The notes: generated by a model from the letters alone, not told the origin. Numbered from the stretch's first letter, positions 1-7,699 are shown. The stretch: 32,159 nt of DNA from Paludibacteraceae bacterium (GCA_016283095.1 JAEEMG010000071.1:1-32159); one strand, 5' to 3'. Program-made: numbers and translations.

Positions 1-1
1 C

Positions 2-280
2 GAGAAGGTGAAGATGATGCGTGTGAAAAAAGATCCGGTTAAGATCAAATATAATAAATACTTAGGGAAGTCATACGACCTTGCCTTTAAGTTCGACAAT
101 GGCAAATGGTACTGCTCTGAGTTAATCTACGACATCTACAAATCACAGTTAGGAATAGAACTTTGCAAGCCCAAACAGCTACGTCAGTATCAGATCAACG
201 GCATGGAAGATGTCATCAAAAAAAGAGGCATGAGTCTCGATCAATTGGTGGTCGCCCCATCAGATTTGTTAGATTATTGA
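2..280 (+). CDS. YiiX/YebB-like permuted papain-fold cysteine hydrolase, C-terminal part (5' truncated by window)
   Basis: Only the last 92 or so codons are present, and the frame is open to the window edge, so the true start lies outside. The visible part carries an FDNGKWYCSELIY stretch. In the permuted NlpC/P60-like YiiX (DUF830) family this CSEL motif holds the nucleophilic cysteine. The upstream histidine and the N-terminal signal region expected for the family cannot be seen. YiiX-type proteins are thought to act as envelope amidases or peptidases on peptidoglycan or lipids; the substrate here is unknown. The gene converges on the minus-strand ATPase gene, with a 33-nt repeat array between the two 3' ends. 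I see no clear terminator between them. Confidence 0.7.
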   Translation, partial: EKVKMMRVKKDPVKIKYNKYLGKSYDLAFKFDNGKWYCSELIYDIYKSQLGIELCKPKQLRQYQINGMEDVIKKRGMSLDQLVVAPSDLLDY

Positions 281-305
281 TTATCTACAAGTTAATCCAA
301 ATTTT

Positions 306-359
306 CACACTTTTATGAGGGATCAACCGGTCAAAAACCACATTTTTATGAGGGAATGA
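306..359 (-). repeat. 33-nt repeat array, downstream copy (two units)
   Basis: Two units with the core TTTTATGAGGGA start at 311 and 344, exactly 33 nt apart. Read on the minus strand, the first unit has the variant TTCCCTCATAAAA and the last has TTGATCCCTCATAAAA, followed by GTGAAAAT. The same first-unit and last-unit variants recur in the three-unit array at 1787-1873, in the same orientation. Conceptual translation on the minus strand gives SFPHK..., then LIPHK...VKI. The array lies 28 nt beyond the stop of the ATPase gene. Confidence 0.9.
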
Positions 360-387
360 GCAACGTCTATAATTAAATTTTCAGATC

Positions 388-1725
388 CTACTCGTCTGTG
401 CCCAGACCTTCATTCTTGAAATATGCTTCTGCCGAATATAAAGGTATATTCTCCATCCAATCTTGATCTTTATATGGGAGCATTGAGATGCGAAGACCTT
501 TCAAGCCAAAATTCTTAAATTCTTCTGTGACAAACAAGCGGAGTGATTTGGCTCGCACATTTTCTTCAGCCTTTGCCTCTGTCGGTATGACACGACGATT
601 TCCCTGGACTATAAAATCGACTTCCATAGTACTGCTATCCTTAGAAAAATAGAATATATTCTTATCCATTTCATCATGTAGTTCCAAGGATTTTATTTGA
701 GAAAGAATATAATTCTCTGTAAATGCCCCTTTGAATTCAGAAAAGACATCCATTCCTATCAGCATTTCACGCGATCGAGCTCCACACATACACGACAGCA
801 AACCACAATCCAACAAATATATCTTGAATGCGGAATCGTCAGCATAGAATTTCAATGGTTCTTGCGGTTTCGTCACTCTAGCCACCTTATACACCAATCC
901 CGCATCCGTCAACCACTGGATCGCCTTTTCAAAATCAGCCGCTCTAGCGCCCTTCTTTATCGCACCAAACACAAATTTCTTGTTTTCCTTAGCCAGCTGA
1001 GCAGGTATACTATCCCAGACCTGCCTTATACGCACCACCTCAGCATTGGTGTGTTTACCCATATCCTTACTATAAGTGGCAAGTATGGAACGTTGTACAT
1101 CTCTTGTCTCTTTGGCATCATGGTTTTCAATCCATGTTGATACAGCCTCAGGCATACCTCCACAGAAATAATATTGTCTGAGATAATCCGTCAATAGTTC
1201 GTGTTGCAATGTCATTGAATCCCAATCCAAATTGCGGACAGCGTCGGCAAGCAGATCTCGACCATTAGCCATCAAGAACTCATCAAAAGTCATCGGGTAC
1301 ATTCTCAAGTCGTTCACCTTACCCACCGGATAACTCTCGTATTTTCGTATGGAGATTCCCAATAAAGAACCCGCCACAACCACATGCAAATCTCGTCTAT
1401 CCTCACAAAAATATTTTAGCGACGAAATGCCATTTGGCACCTCTTGTATCTCGTCGAAAAATAGCAGCGTCTTTCCTGAAATAATCCTTTGTTCATTTGC
1501 CTGTTCCAACTGATAGATAATGCGATCCATATTAAAATCGACGAACAAGCCCTCAGCAAACCTATTATTATGGCAATTCACATACACCATATTTTCAAAT
1601 TCGTTTTTTCCGAACTCCTTTATGATGTACGTTTTTCCCACCTGTCTTGCCCCCAAAAGCACAAGAGGTTTATGTTTTGGATTTTCTTTCCAGGCCTTCA
1701 ATTCCATGTAAATATTCCTCTTCAT
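388..1725 (-). CDS. AAA-family ATPase with DUF4143 C-terminal domain
   Basis: This is a protein of about 445 residues from the AAA_14 plus DUF4143 group that is abundant in Bacteroidota. Walker A is GARQVGKT at residues 25-32, and Walker B is LLFFDEIQE around residue 91. The C-terminal third has the arrangement MEVDFIV...TEAKA, which resembles the D...ExK core of a PD-(D/E)XK nuclease-like fold. The function of these ATPases is not established. The frame stays open upstream to 1854, but that extension only translates the LIPHK repeats and runs through a good promoter (-7 TAATTTTG at 1749-1756). I therefore start at the ATG whose complement is 1723-1725. The gene is flanked on both sides by homologous 33-nt repeat arrays, which suggests a recombining cassette. 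It runs against the surrounding plus-strand genes. Confidence 0.85.
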   Translation of the reverse strand: MKRNIYMELKAWKENPKHKPLVLLGARQVGKTYIIKEFGKNEFENMVYVNCHNNRFAEGLFVDFNMDRIIYQLEQANEQRIISGKTLLFFDEIQEVPNGISSLKYFCEDRRDLHVVVAGSLLGISIRKYESYPVGKVNDLRMYPMTFDEFLMANGRDLLADAVRNLDWDSMTLQHELLTDYLRQYYFCGGMPEAVSTWIENHDAKETRDVQRSILATYSKDMGKHTNAEVVRIRQVWDSIPAQLAKENKKFVFGAIKKGARAADFEKAIQWLTDAGLVYKVARVTKPQEPLKFYADDSAFKIYLLDCGLLSCMCGARSREMLIGMDVFSEFKGAFTENYILSQIKSLELHDEMDKNIFYFSKDSSTMEVDFIVQGNRRVIPTEAKAEENVRAKSLRLFVTEEFKNFGLKGLRISMLPYKDQDWMENIPLYSAEAYFKNEGLGTDE

Positions 1726-1748
1726 CAGCCACAATTTTAGATACAATG

Positions 1749-1778
1749 CAAAATTACTAATAATAAATGATTTAGCAA
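1749..1778 (-). promoter_or_regulatory. Bacteroidota-type promoter of the ATPase gene
   Basis: On the minus strand a TTG (complement of 1776-1778) is followed, after 19 nt, by TAATTTTG (complement of 1749-1756), which fits TAnnTTTG. It lies about 24 nt upstream of the chosen start and inside the region bounded by the repeat arrays, so the cassette would carry its own promoter. Confidence 0.55.
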
Positions 1779-1786
1779 CGATTTTT

Positions 1787-1873
1787 ACATTTTTATGAGG
1801 GATCAAACTACAAAAAACCACACTTTTATGAGGGATCAAATCATCAAAAACCACACTTTTATGAGGGAATGAA
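1787..1873 (-). repeat. 33-nt repeat array, upstream copy (three units)
   Basis: Three units have cores TTTTATGAGGGA starting at 1791, 1824 and 1857, again spaced exactly 33 nt. On the minus strand the order is a TTCCCTCATAAAA unit and then two TTGATCCCTCATAAAA units, ending in GTAAAAAT. Apart from having one extra internal unit, this matches the array at 306-359 in unit order, direction and end variants. Confidence 0.9.
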
Positions 1874-2034
1874 CCAATAAATTAACGTATCACGCATTTT
1901 TTTGCAAATTAAGAATTAAGAATGGGCTAATAATCCTGACATCCTTTTTCAGCTATTGATGTACTATAAATGGCCAGCGACTTACTTTATAGTTGTTTTC
2001 CGCTTAAAATCTCAAAAAAATGAAAAAAACTGCG
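1874..2034. other. Intergenic region upstream of hisA
   Basis: No coding sequence is supported here. A short AATTAAG direct repetition occurs near 1908-1922. An inverted repeat, ACTATAAA (1963-1970) and TTTATAGT (1986-1993) with a 15-nt spacer, lies about 40 nt before the hisA -7 element and could be an operator; this is weak. Confidence 0.3.
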
Positions 2035-2042
2035 TAAATTTG
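2035..2042 (+). promoter_or_regulatory. -7 element of the hisA promoter
   Basis: TAAATTTG fits the Bacteroidota TAnnTTTG -7 box and ends 17 nt before the hisA ATG. I found no TTTG at the expected -33 distance, so only the -7 element is supported. Confidence 0.45.
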
Positions 2043-2059
2043 CGGAAAATTAAGATTAT

Positions 2060-2782
2060 ATGATTGAAATAATTCCAGCTATTGATATTATTGACGGCAA
2101 GTGTGTCCGTCTTAGCCAAGGAGACTACGACCAGAAGAAAGTTTACAACGAAAATCCTCTTGAGATTGCGAAAGAGTTTGAAGACGCAGGTATTCGCCGT
2201 CTTCACCTTGTCGACCTTGACGGAGCTAAGGCGCACCACATAGTCAACCATAAAGTGTTGGAGACAATCGCAACTAAAACGAACCTTGTGATTGATTTCG
2301 GAGGAGGTCTGAAGAGTGACGAAGATCTTAAGATAGCTTTCAACAGCGGAGCGTCAATGGTCACAGGCGGAAGTATCGCCGTGAAGGATCCAGACACATT
2401 CTGCGGATGGATCGACAAGTTTGGCGGAGAGAAAATCATTCTTGGAGCAGACGCGAAGGATGGCAAGATCGCAGTGGGCGGATGGATCGAGACAACTCAG
2501 GAGCCACTTATCCCATTCATATCACAATACCGTCAGCGTGGAATTTCAAAAGTGATCTGCACAGATATCAGCAAAGACGGAATGTTGAAAGGAGCATCAA
2601 CAGACCTTTACAAAGAGATTCTTGCAGCAGAATCTGGTCTATACCTTATCGCAAGCGGAGGTGTCAGCAAGATTGAGGATATCATCGAGCTTGACGAAGC
2701 CGGAGTGCCAGCCGTAATCACAGGAAAGGCGATCTACGAAGGCAAAATCACTCTTGAACAAATATCAAAACTTCTCGCATAA
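2060..2782 (+). CDS. hisA: HisA, phosphoribosylformimino-5-aminoimidazole carboxamide ribotide isomerase
   Basis: This is a 240-residue (beta/alpha)8 barrel of normal family length, with the N-terminal [15 protein letters not shown] signature. The general acid/base pair is seen as Asp8 in PAID and the aspartate in CTDISKDGM. The two phosphate-binding elements are DFGGGLKSD and ASGGVSK. It isomerises ProFAR to PRFAR, the fourth step of histidine synthesis in the cytoplasm. The ATG at 2060 follows a -7 box and keeps the barrel complete. hisIE follows 42 nt later, while hisH and hisF, which often flank hisA in Bacteroidales, are not adjacent here. Confidence 0.96.
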   Translation: MIEIIPAIDIIDGKCVRLSQGDYDQKKVYNENPLEIAKEFEDAGIRRLHLVDLDGAKAHHIVNHKVLETIATKTNLVIDFGGGLKSDEDLKIAFNSGASMVTGGSIAVKDPDTFCGWIDKFGGEKIILGADAKDGKIAVGGWIETTQEPLIPFISQYRQRGISKVICTDISKDGMLKGASTDLYKEILAAESGLYLIASGGVSKIEDIIELDEAGVPAVITGKAIYEGKITLEQISKLLA

Positions 2783-2800
2783 AATTTGGCGATTTATTTA

Positions 2801-2808
2801 TAAATTTG
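2801..2808 (+). promoter_or_regulatory. Possible -7 element before hisIE
   Basis: TAAATTTG lies in the hisA-hisIE gap, 16 nt before the hisIE ATG. A TTTG at 2785-2788 is only 12 nt upstream, too close for the usual 19-21 nt. hisIE may have its own weak promoter as well as read-through from hisA. Confidence 0.35.
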
Positions 2809-2824
2809 CACAAAACTATTGAAT

Positions 2825-3406
2825 ATGACTATTGATTTCGATAAACTTGGTGGACTTGTGCCAGCTATCATCCAGGACGATGCAACACTGAAGGTTTTGA
2901 TGCTTGGATTCATGAATAAAGAGGCGTATGAGAAGACTGTTGCCACTGGCAAAGTGACATTCTTTTCTCGCACACGCAACAAGCTATGGACCAAAGGTGA
3001 GACAAGCGGCAATTTCTTGAACCTTGTCAGCATCAAAAACGACTGCGACAACGACACTCTTCTTATCCGTGTCAACCCTGTCGGACCTGTTTGCCATACA
3101 GGCACAGACACATGCTGGGGTGAGGTCAACGAAGGTGGCATGACCGCTCTTGAAGCTGTACAGAGGAAGATCAAGGCCGACGTAGCAGATCCATCTACAT
3201 ACGCAGGAAAGAACCATGCAGAAGGTAAAAACCGTGTGGCTCAAAACCTTGGTGAGGAGGCTGTGGTGGCTGTGATCAAAGCATCCAAAGGTTCACGTGA
3301 GGAGATCATCGAGCAGAGCGGATCTCTACTCTACCATCTGCTTGAGATGCTTACTGAAAACGGCATCGACATCAACGAAATCAAGAAAATTGCACCAAAA
3401 GACTAA
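2825..3406 (+). CDS. hisIE: HisIE, bifunctional phosphoribosyl-AMP cyclohydrolase / phosphoribosyl-ATP pyrophosphatase
   Basis: This 193-residue fusion carries HisI at about residues 1-105 and HisE at about 108-193. The HisI half has the [10 protein letters not shown] and DCDNDTLL motifs and the metal-binding cysteines of [12 protein letters not shown]. The HisE half has [15 protein letters not shown], the acidic helix of the MazG-like pyrophosphatase fold. Together they carry out steps two and three of histidine synthesis. An in-frame TTG at 2819 is possible, but the ATG at 2825 gives the usual MTIDFDKL start. It is separated from the ftsE-like gene by only 12 nt, so co-transcription is likely. 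Confidence 0.95.
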   Translation: MTIDFDKLGGLVPAIIQDDATLKVLMLGFMNKEAYEKTVATGKVTFFSRTRNKLWTKGETSGNFLNLVSIKNDCDNDTLLIRVNPVGPVCHTGTDTCWGEVNEGGMTALEAVQRKIKADVADPSTYAGKNHAEGKNRVAQNLGEEAVVAVIKASKGSREEIIEQSGSLLYHLLEMLTENGIDINEIKKIAPKD

Positions 3407-3418
3407 TACTTTACAACT

Positions 3419-4123
3419 GTGAGCGAGATATTGTTAGACTACAAAAACGTTTCAATCAACCACTCTGAGGTGACGGTGTTGAAGAATTTGACACAGCAGA
3501 TCAGAGTAGGTGAACTTGTCTACCTCACAGGTAAGGTGGGAAGCGGAAAAAGTTCGTTTCTCAAATCTATATATGCAGATGCCGAGATATCAGCAGGCAG
3601 TGCGATGGTGCTCAACTACGACATCCGCAAGATAAAGCGTAAGGAGATTCCATACCTCCGCAGGGAATTGGGAATCATATTCCAGGATTTCAAGTTGCTG
3701 ACAGACAGAAGCGTAGAGAAAAATCTCGACTTCGTGTTGAAAGCCACAGAAGTGAGCGACAAAAACGAGCGAAAGGAGAGAATCGCAAATGTGCTGGCTT
3801 ACGTAGGTATGGACAACAAAGGCTACAAGATGCCACATGAGTTGTCGGGAGGTGAGCAGCAACGCGTCGTCATCGCAAGAGCATTGCTCAATGATCCAAA
3901 GATGATCCTTGCAGACGAGCCTACTGGAAACCTTGACGCAGAAACAGGAAAAGATATCATGACGTTGCTTCACAAGATATCGCGTGAGAAGACCGCGGTG
4001 GTGATGGCGACTCATAATATGAGATGGCTTCAGATGTTTGAAGGACGTGTACTGCACTTCAACAACATGGAAGTCAACGAAATATCAGCAAACGAAGTAG
4101 TAACAACAAAAAATGAAGAGTAA
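3419..4123 (+). CDS. ftsE: FtsE-like ABC transporter ATP-binding protein
   Basis: This is a 234-residue ABC ATPase. Walker A is GKVGSGKSS at residues 38-46, the signature LSGGEQQR is near 143, and Walker [12 protein letters not shown] is near 163. The short single-domain form, the [19 protein letters not shown] stretch and the MATHN switch region match FtsE, the ATPase partner of FtsX. That complex links the division ring to peptidoglycan hydrolases at the septum. The start is a GTG 12 nt after hisIE; translation from it begins [11 protein letters not shown]. No ftsX lies next to it; the next gene, abutting directly, is a DUF4834 protein. Assignment to FtsE rather than the closely related LolD-type ATPases rests on these features and on context. 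Confidence 0.8.
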   Translation: MSEILLDYKNVSINHSEVTVLKNLTQQIRVGELVYLTGKVGSGKSSFLKSIYADAEISAGSAMVLNYDIRKIKRKEIPYLRRELGIIFQDFKLLTDRSVEKNLDFVLKATEVSDKNERKERIANVLAYVGMDNKGYKMPHELSGGEQQRVVIARALLNDPKMILADEPTGNLDAETGKDIMTLLHKISREKTAVVMATHNMRWLQMFEGRVLHFNNMEVNEISANEVVTTKNEE

Positions 4124-4456
4124 ATGATCAAGTTTTTATTCATGCTGGTGCTTATAGGCATACTTTTTATGCTACTCGTCCCAATCATTCTGAAGACGGT
4201 CATAACAAACCTTATAGGCAAAGCCACAAAAAGGCAACAGCAACAATACCAACAATATAGCGACGATTCTCGATCGTCTTACTCGTCGGCAGATGAAGAC
4301 GAATCCTATTACGGCAGCGTCTTGGTGCATGATGAAGAGAGTGCTCGACGCATGAAGAGAATGAAAGAAGATGCAGAAGACGTGGAGGCTGTGATAATAG
4401 ATGAGCCTGCCAAGGAAAGAATAGAGATAGAAGAGAGGGAAAAAGTGAGAAGGTGA
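4124..4456 (+). CDS. DUF4834-like small membrane protein
   Basis: This is a 110-residue protein whose ATG follows the ftsE-like stop codon with no gap, so translation is probably coupled. Residues 3-30 form one hydrophobic membrane segment (FLFMLVLIGILFMLLVPIIL). The rest is a glutamine-rich and then strongly charged, low-complexity cytoplasmic tail rich in Glu, Asp, Lys and Arg. It resembles the Bacteroidota DUF4834 family, whose function is unknown. Its position behind an FtsE-like ATPase without ftsX makes a role at the membrane with that ATPase imaginable, but it does not have FtsX topology (four membrane segments). Confidence 0.65.
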   Translation: MIKFLFMLVLIGILFMLLVPIILKTVITNLIGKATKRQQQQYQQYSDDSRSSYSSADEDESYYGSVLVHDEESARRMKRMKEDAEDVEAVIIDEPAKERIEIEEREKVRR

Positions 4457-4512
4457 AAGGTTAGGCTGGAAACTTGAGACAAAAAGGAAAATAAAACATT
4501 AAGTATATAAAA

Positions 4513-6036
4513 ATGGGAAAAAAAGCATTGTTGATGATCCTCGATGGTTGGGGAATCGGTAACAAAACTAAGTCTGACGTAATCGCGTCTACACCAACAC
4601 CAAATTGGGACGCATTGATAGCAAACTATCCAAACTCACAGCTACAGGCATCAGGTGAGAACGTTGGTTTGCCAGACGGACAGATGGGTAACTCAGAGGT
4701 AGGACACTTGAATATCGGTGCAGGACGTATTGTATATCAAGACCTTGTAAAGATTAACCGTGCTTGTGCAGACGGTTCAATCATGAAGAACCCAGAGGTT
4801 GTTTCTGCATTTGAGTATGCAAAAAAGACAGGAAAGAAAGTTCACTATATGGGCTTGACATCGACAGGTGGTGTACACTCATCTTTCGATCACTTGTTCA
4901 AGCTATGTGAGATAGCAAAAGAATTCGGAGTTGCAGACAAGACATTCATCCACTGTTTCATGGATGGTCGTGACACTGACCCTAAGAGCGGTAAAGGATT
5001 CATCGAGCAGCTTAGCGCACAGGCAAAGAAGACAGGCTGTACAATAGCATCTATCGTCGGCCGTTTCTACGCAATGGACCGTGACAAGCGTTGGGAGCGT
5101 ATCAAAGAGGCATACGATTTGTTGGTTAACGGAATCGGAGCTCCAGCTACAGACATGGTTAAGGCAATGCAGGACAGCTACGACGCAGGTGTGACTGACG
5201 AGTTCGTTAAGCCAATCGTAAACACATCTGTAGACGGAAAGATCGGTGAGGGTGACGTAGTTATCTTCTTCAACTACCGTAACGACCGTGCTAAGGAGCT
5301 TACAATCGTATTGTCACAGAACGACGTTCCAGAGCAGGGAATGAAGACAATTCCAAACATCCAGTTCTACTGTATGACTCCATACGACGCTTCATTCACA
5401 GGCGTTCACATCCTATTCCCTAAGGAGAACGTAAGCAACACATTGGCTGAGTACCTTTCAAACAAAGGCAAGAAGCAGCTTCACACAGCTGAGACTGAGA
5501 AGTTTGCTCACGTAACATTCTTCTTGAACGGTGGTCGTGAGACTCCATTCGACGGAGAGGAGAGAATCTTGGTTCCTTCACCAAAGGTTGCAACTTACGA
5601 TTTGAAGCCGGAGATGTCTGCATTCGAGGTAAAAGACAAGCTAGTTGAGGCTATCCACTCACAGAAGTTCGACTTCATCGTTGTAAACTTCGCAAACGGA
5701 GATATGGTTGGTCACACAGGTAAGTATGATGCAATCGAGAAGGCAGTTAAGGCTATGGATCAGGTTGTAAAGGAAGTTACAGACGCTACTCTTGCTGAAG
5801 ACTACGCTACAATCATCATCGCTGACCACGGAAACTGCGATTACGCAATCAACCCAGACGGAACACCAAACACAGCGCACTCACTTAACCCAGTGCCATT
5901 CGTTTACGTTGCAAACGACGCTAAATCAGTGAAGGTTTCTAACGGTGTATTGGCAGACGTTGCTCCATCAATCTTGTCAGTGATGGGTCTTGAGCAGCCA
6001 TCTGAAATGACTGGTAAGAACTTGATCTCAAAGTAA
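4513..6036 (+). CDS. gpmI: GpmI, 2,3-bisphosphoglycerate-independent phosphoglycerate mutase
   Basis: This is a 507-residue enzyme of typical length. It interconverts 3- and 2-phosphoglycerate in glycolysis using two manganese ions. The N-terminal metal-binding motif LMILDGWG has Asp11, and the phosphorylated nucleophile is Ser61 in [16 protein letters not shown]. The motifs [35 protein letters not shown] and ADHGNCD give the remaining substrate and metal ligands. It starts 56 nt after the DUF4834 gene and ends in a strong hairpin terminator. Codon choice looks more uniform than in the neighbours (many AAC, GAC, TAC and CGT codons), as expected for a highly expressed gene. Confidence 0.97.
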   Translation: MGKKALLMILDGWGIGNKTKSDVIASTPTPNWDALIANYPNSQLQASGENVGLPDGQMGNSEVGHLNIGAGRIVYQDLVKINRACADGSIMKNPEVVSAFEYAKKTGKKVHYMGLTSTGGVHSSFDHLFKLCEIAKEFGVADKTFIHCFMDGRDTDPKSGKGFIEQLSAQAKKTGCTIASIVGRFYAMDRDKRWERIKEAYDLLVNGIGAPATDMVKAMQDSYDAGVTDEFVKPIVNTSVDGKIGEGDVVIFFNYRNDRAKELTIVLSQNDVPEQGMKTIPNIQFYCMTPYDASFTGVHILFPKENVSNTLAEYLSNKGKKQLHTAETEKFAHVTFFLNGGRETPFDGEERILVPSPKVATYDLKPEMSAFEVKDKLVEAIHSQKFDFIVVNFANGDMVGHTGKYDAIEKAVKAMDQVVKEVTDATLAEDYATIIIADHGNCDYAINPDGTPNTAHSLNPVPFVYVANDAKSVKVSNGVLADVAPSILSVMGLEQPSEMTGKNLISK

Positions 6037-6061
6037 TTTGAGGATTGAGAAAACAATATTT

Positions 6062-6096
6062 GTAGAGACGTGGACATCCACGTCTCTACTTTTTTT
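6062..6096 (+). terminator. Rho-independent terminator of gpmI; member of the GTAGRGRCG repeat family
   Basis: A perfect 12-bp stem (GTAGAGACGTGG at 6062-6073 with CCACGTCTCTAC at 6078-6089), a four-base ACAT loop and seven T residues begin 25 nt after the gpmI stop. The GTAGAGACGTG start recurs at the 3' side of the trpB2 gene near 15651-15661. Confidence 0.9.
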
Positions 6097-6361
6097 GTTA
6101 AGTTGATCTAATATATTAGACGGGGCATCTAAATTGAGGATTACAAAGAGCTGAACGCCCTTCCCCACCCATCACTGCGAGTTTGCAAGAATAAGCATTT
6201 ATAAATCATTTGCTTTATGCGATGAAATTCAATCGTATAATAATTTTAAGTTTAGCAGACCCAAATATAAAAATGAGTTTGACCAAACTCATAAATTCAT
6301 CATTTTGTCCTTTTTGTGCAATTTTTTTATTTTATTTGCATCATATATAAAAACAAACGCC
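6097..6361. other. Intergenic region between gpmI and the DUF6515-like gene
   Basis: No gene is supported. The stretch GAGGATTACAAAGAGCTGAA near 6136-6155 resembles GGAGGATTACAAAGTAAAC near 18046-18062, inside the MITE-like element, and may be a relic of a related sequence. A perfect 20-bp palindrome lies at 6273-6292. I see no clean TAnnTTTG; TTTATTTG at 6331-6338 is the nearest match before the start codon. Confidence 0.35.
6273..6292. promoter_or_regulatory. Operator-like palindrome upstream of the DUF6515-like gene
   Basis: The 9-bp arms ATGAGTTTG and CAAACTCAT are separated by two bases. It lies about 70 nt upstream of the next start codon. The complement contains TTTGGTCAAAC, an 11-mer also present in the divergent panC intergenic region at 25460-25470. 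Confidence 0.4.
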
Positions 6362-7111
6362 ATGAAAATGAAGAAGTCAATTTTAGCCACATTGTCAATA
6401 TGTATGCTGTTATGTTCAGCCGACCTTTGTGCAGCAAAGCGGAATAGAATTGCTCATGGTCATCTATACGACTACAATTTCCCTTCACAACAGAAAAAGG
6501 ACTCATTGGGTAAAGCTACAGTATATATTCCTGACGCGAAATCTGATCTGGACAGAGAAGTGCCTCCTGGGTTATTACCACAGTATATGAACCCGAGCTA
6601 CTACGGTTACAAAGAGATTAAACATAAAACATCAACAGAAACAAATTCTGGCAACAATTTTTCTTCACCACATTACGGAGAAAAAGTGTCAAAAAGGCGT
6701 GCCACAAAAAATGCTTTTCAGATAAGTCATTCTGATGGCATTTATTATTATCGTAATGGAGTCTTCTATCTGCAGAAAAACGACGCATATGAGATTCATA
6801 AGCCACATGTAGGATTTAAAGTTCCCACCATACCTGCCGAACGACGTAAATATACATTTAACAACGTAGCATACTACTATTACTATGGCACATTCTACGT
6901 TTATGACCAAACAATAAAGATGTACGACGTCGTCATTCCACCTGTAGGAGCTATTGTTGACTGGATTCCAGGTGATGCGGAGAAAATCGAGATAGAGGGC
7001 GAAGCATATTACGTCGCAAATGGAATACAATACAAGGATATATCATTGGATGTGGCTAAATCAAAATGGTATCAGATTGTCGCGGTTGATGCGACCAAAT
7101 ATAAGGATTAA
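6362..7111 (+). CDS. Secreted DUF6515-like protein
   Basis: This is a 249-residue protein with an N-terminal signal peptide: basic MKMKKS, a hydrophobic stretch, and probable cleavage after LCAAK or nearby. The upstream in-frame ATG at 6305 would put a hydrophobic AT-rich extension before the signal, so the ATG at 6362 is preferred. Residues 120-249 contain repeated tyrosine-rich units of the type GIYYYRNGVFY, NNVAYYYYYGTFYV and GEAYYVANGIQYK, with PPVGAIVDWIPGDA between them. This is the pattern of the Bacteroidota DUF6515 family, which is periplasmic or surface-located and of unknown function. The middle part is low complexity. It sits just upstream of the rSAM/lipoprotein operon but has its own spacing and is probably a separate unit. 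Confidence 0.7.
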   Translation: MKMKKSILATLSICMLLCSADLCAAKRNRIAHGHLYDYNFPSQQKKDSLGKATVYIPDAKSDLDREVPPGLLPQYMNPSYYGYKEIKHKTSTETNSGNNFSSPHYGEKVSKRRATKNAFQISHSDGIYYYRNGVFYLQKNDAYEIHKPHVGFKVPTIPAERRKYTFNNVAYYYYYGTFYVYDQTIKMYDVVIPPVGAIVDWIPGDAEKIEIEGEAYYVANGIQYKDISLDVAKSKWYQIVAVDATKYKD

Positions 7112-7162
7112 GCAATCCAGCACTCATTAAATAAAACAAACAGTACAACATCCATAGTAGTC

Positions 7163-7188
7163 CAACATTTTTTAACATAAAAATGTTG
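7163..7188 (+). promoter_or_regulatory. Hairpin / inverted repeat overlapping the -33 of the lipoprotein operon
   Basis: The 10-bp arms CAACATTTTT (7163-7172) and AAAAATGTTG (7179-7188) flank a six-base loop. The right arm ends in the TTG that serves as -33. No T-run follows, so an operator is a better fit than a terminator for the DUF6515-like gene, although the latter remains possible. Confidence 0.45.
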
Positions 7189-7216
7189 TAGGTTCAACGC
7201 GCATGAATTATATTTG
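7186..7216 (+). promoter_or_regulatory. Promoter of the rSAM/lipoprotein operon
   Basis: TTG at 7186-7188, a 20-nt spacer and TATATTTG at 7209-7216 match the Bacteroidota consensus well. The ATG at 7203 would lie within this promoter, so the first lipoprotein must start at 7248. No other TAnnTTTG box was noticed between the following genes, which supports one operon through 10159. Confidence 0.65.
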
Positions 7217-7247
7217 CAAATACAATAATTCATGCGACGAGGTGCCT

Positions 7248-7691
7248 ATGAGTAAATCTAAACTATATGCAGGGCTTTTATCCATACTTGGATTTCAAAT
7301 GCAAGGTTGCCACAACTACGACTATGAAGAAATTGAATATGGATGCCCATATACATTTTTCGGCATAGCAGGTACCGTAACGGATGAAAACGGCAACAAT
7401 ATACGTAGAGCAGATGTATCTATGAAAATTGAAACTGTTATCTCCAAACCAGAGCACAAAGAAGCGATAGTCGATAAAATGGAAATCAGTGACGACGACG
7501 GGACATTCCCAATAATAAAAGAGCGTTGCGAAGACATCGACAAATACGAAAAGCTTAAAATTGAAATCATAACCAGCAAATATGGATACAAAATAGACAC
7601 TCTCCATAAAGAAATTAAAAAAGAGGATCTAAAATCCGAGGAAACTGACTCTTGGAATAAGATCAATATTGTACTAAAGAAGAATAAATAA
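7248..7691 (+). CDS. Radical SAM-associated putative lipoprotein, paralogue 1
   Basis: This is a 147-residue member of the lipoprotein family paired with a radical SAM enzyme (the rSAM/lipoprotein system, TIGR04134 type). The signal peptide MSKSKLYAGLLSILGFQMQGC ends in a lipobox-like MQGC, followed 11 residues later by the invariant YGCPY. Next comes an Ig-like, carboxypeptidase-regulatory type segment (GTVTDENGNNIRRADVSMKI) and a C-terminal strand ending in INIVLKKNK. It is the most divergent of the four paralogues: FFGIAGTV replaces TFKTNGTV, and DTLHKEIKKED replaces DTIRKEVNKS. It is the first gene behind the operon promoter. The role is unknown; it is presumably a substrate of the enzyme encoded at 9089, anchored in the outer or inner membrane. 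Confidence 0.85.
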   Translation: MSKSKLYAGLLSILGFQMQGCHNYDYEEIEYGCPYTFFGIAGTVTDENGNNIRRADVSMKIETVISKPEHKEAIVDKMEISDDDGTFPIIKERCEDIDKYEKLKIEIITSKYGYKIDTLHKEIKKEDLKSEETDSWNKINIVLKKNK

Positions 7692-7699
7692 AGACAGAT

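Noticed and set aside
697-1140. Plus-strand frame of 147 codons inside the ATPase gene
   Set aside because: It is antisense to a well-supported ATPase with Walker motifs and shows no domain of its own.
306-1873. CRISPR array for the 33-nt repeats
   Set aside because: The units are contiguous tandem repeats with no unique spacers, and no cas genes are present.
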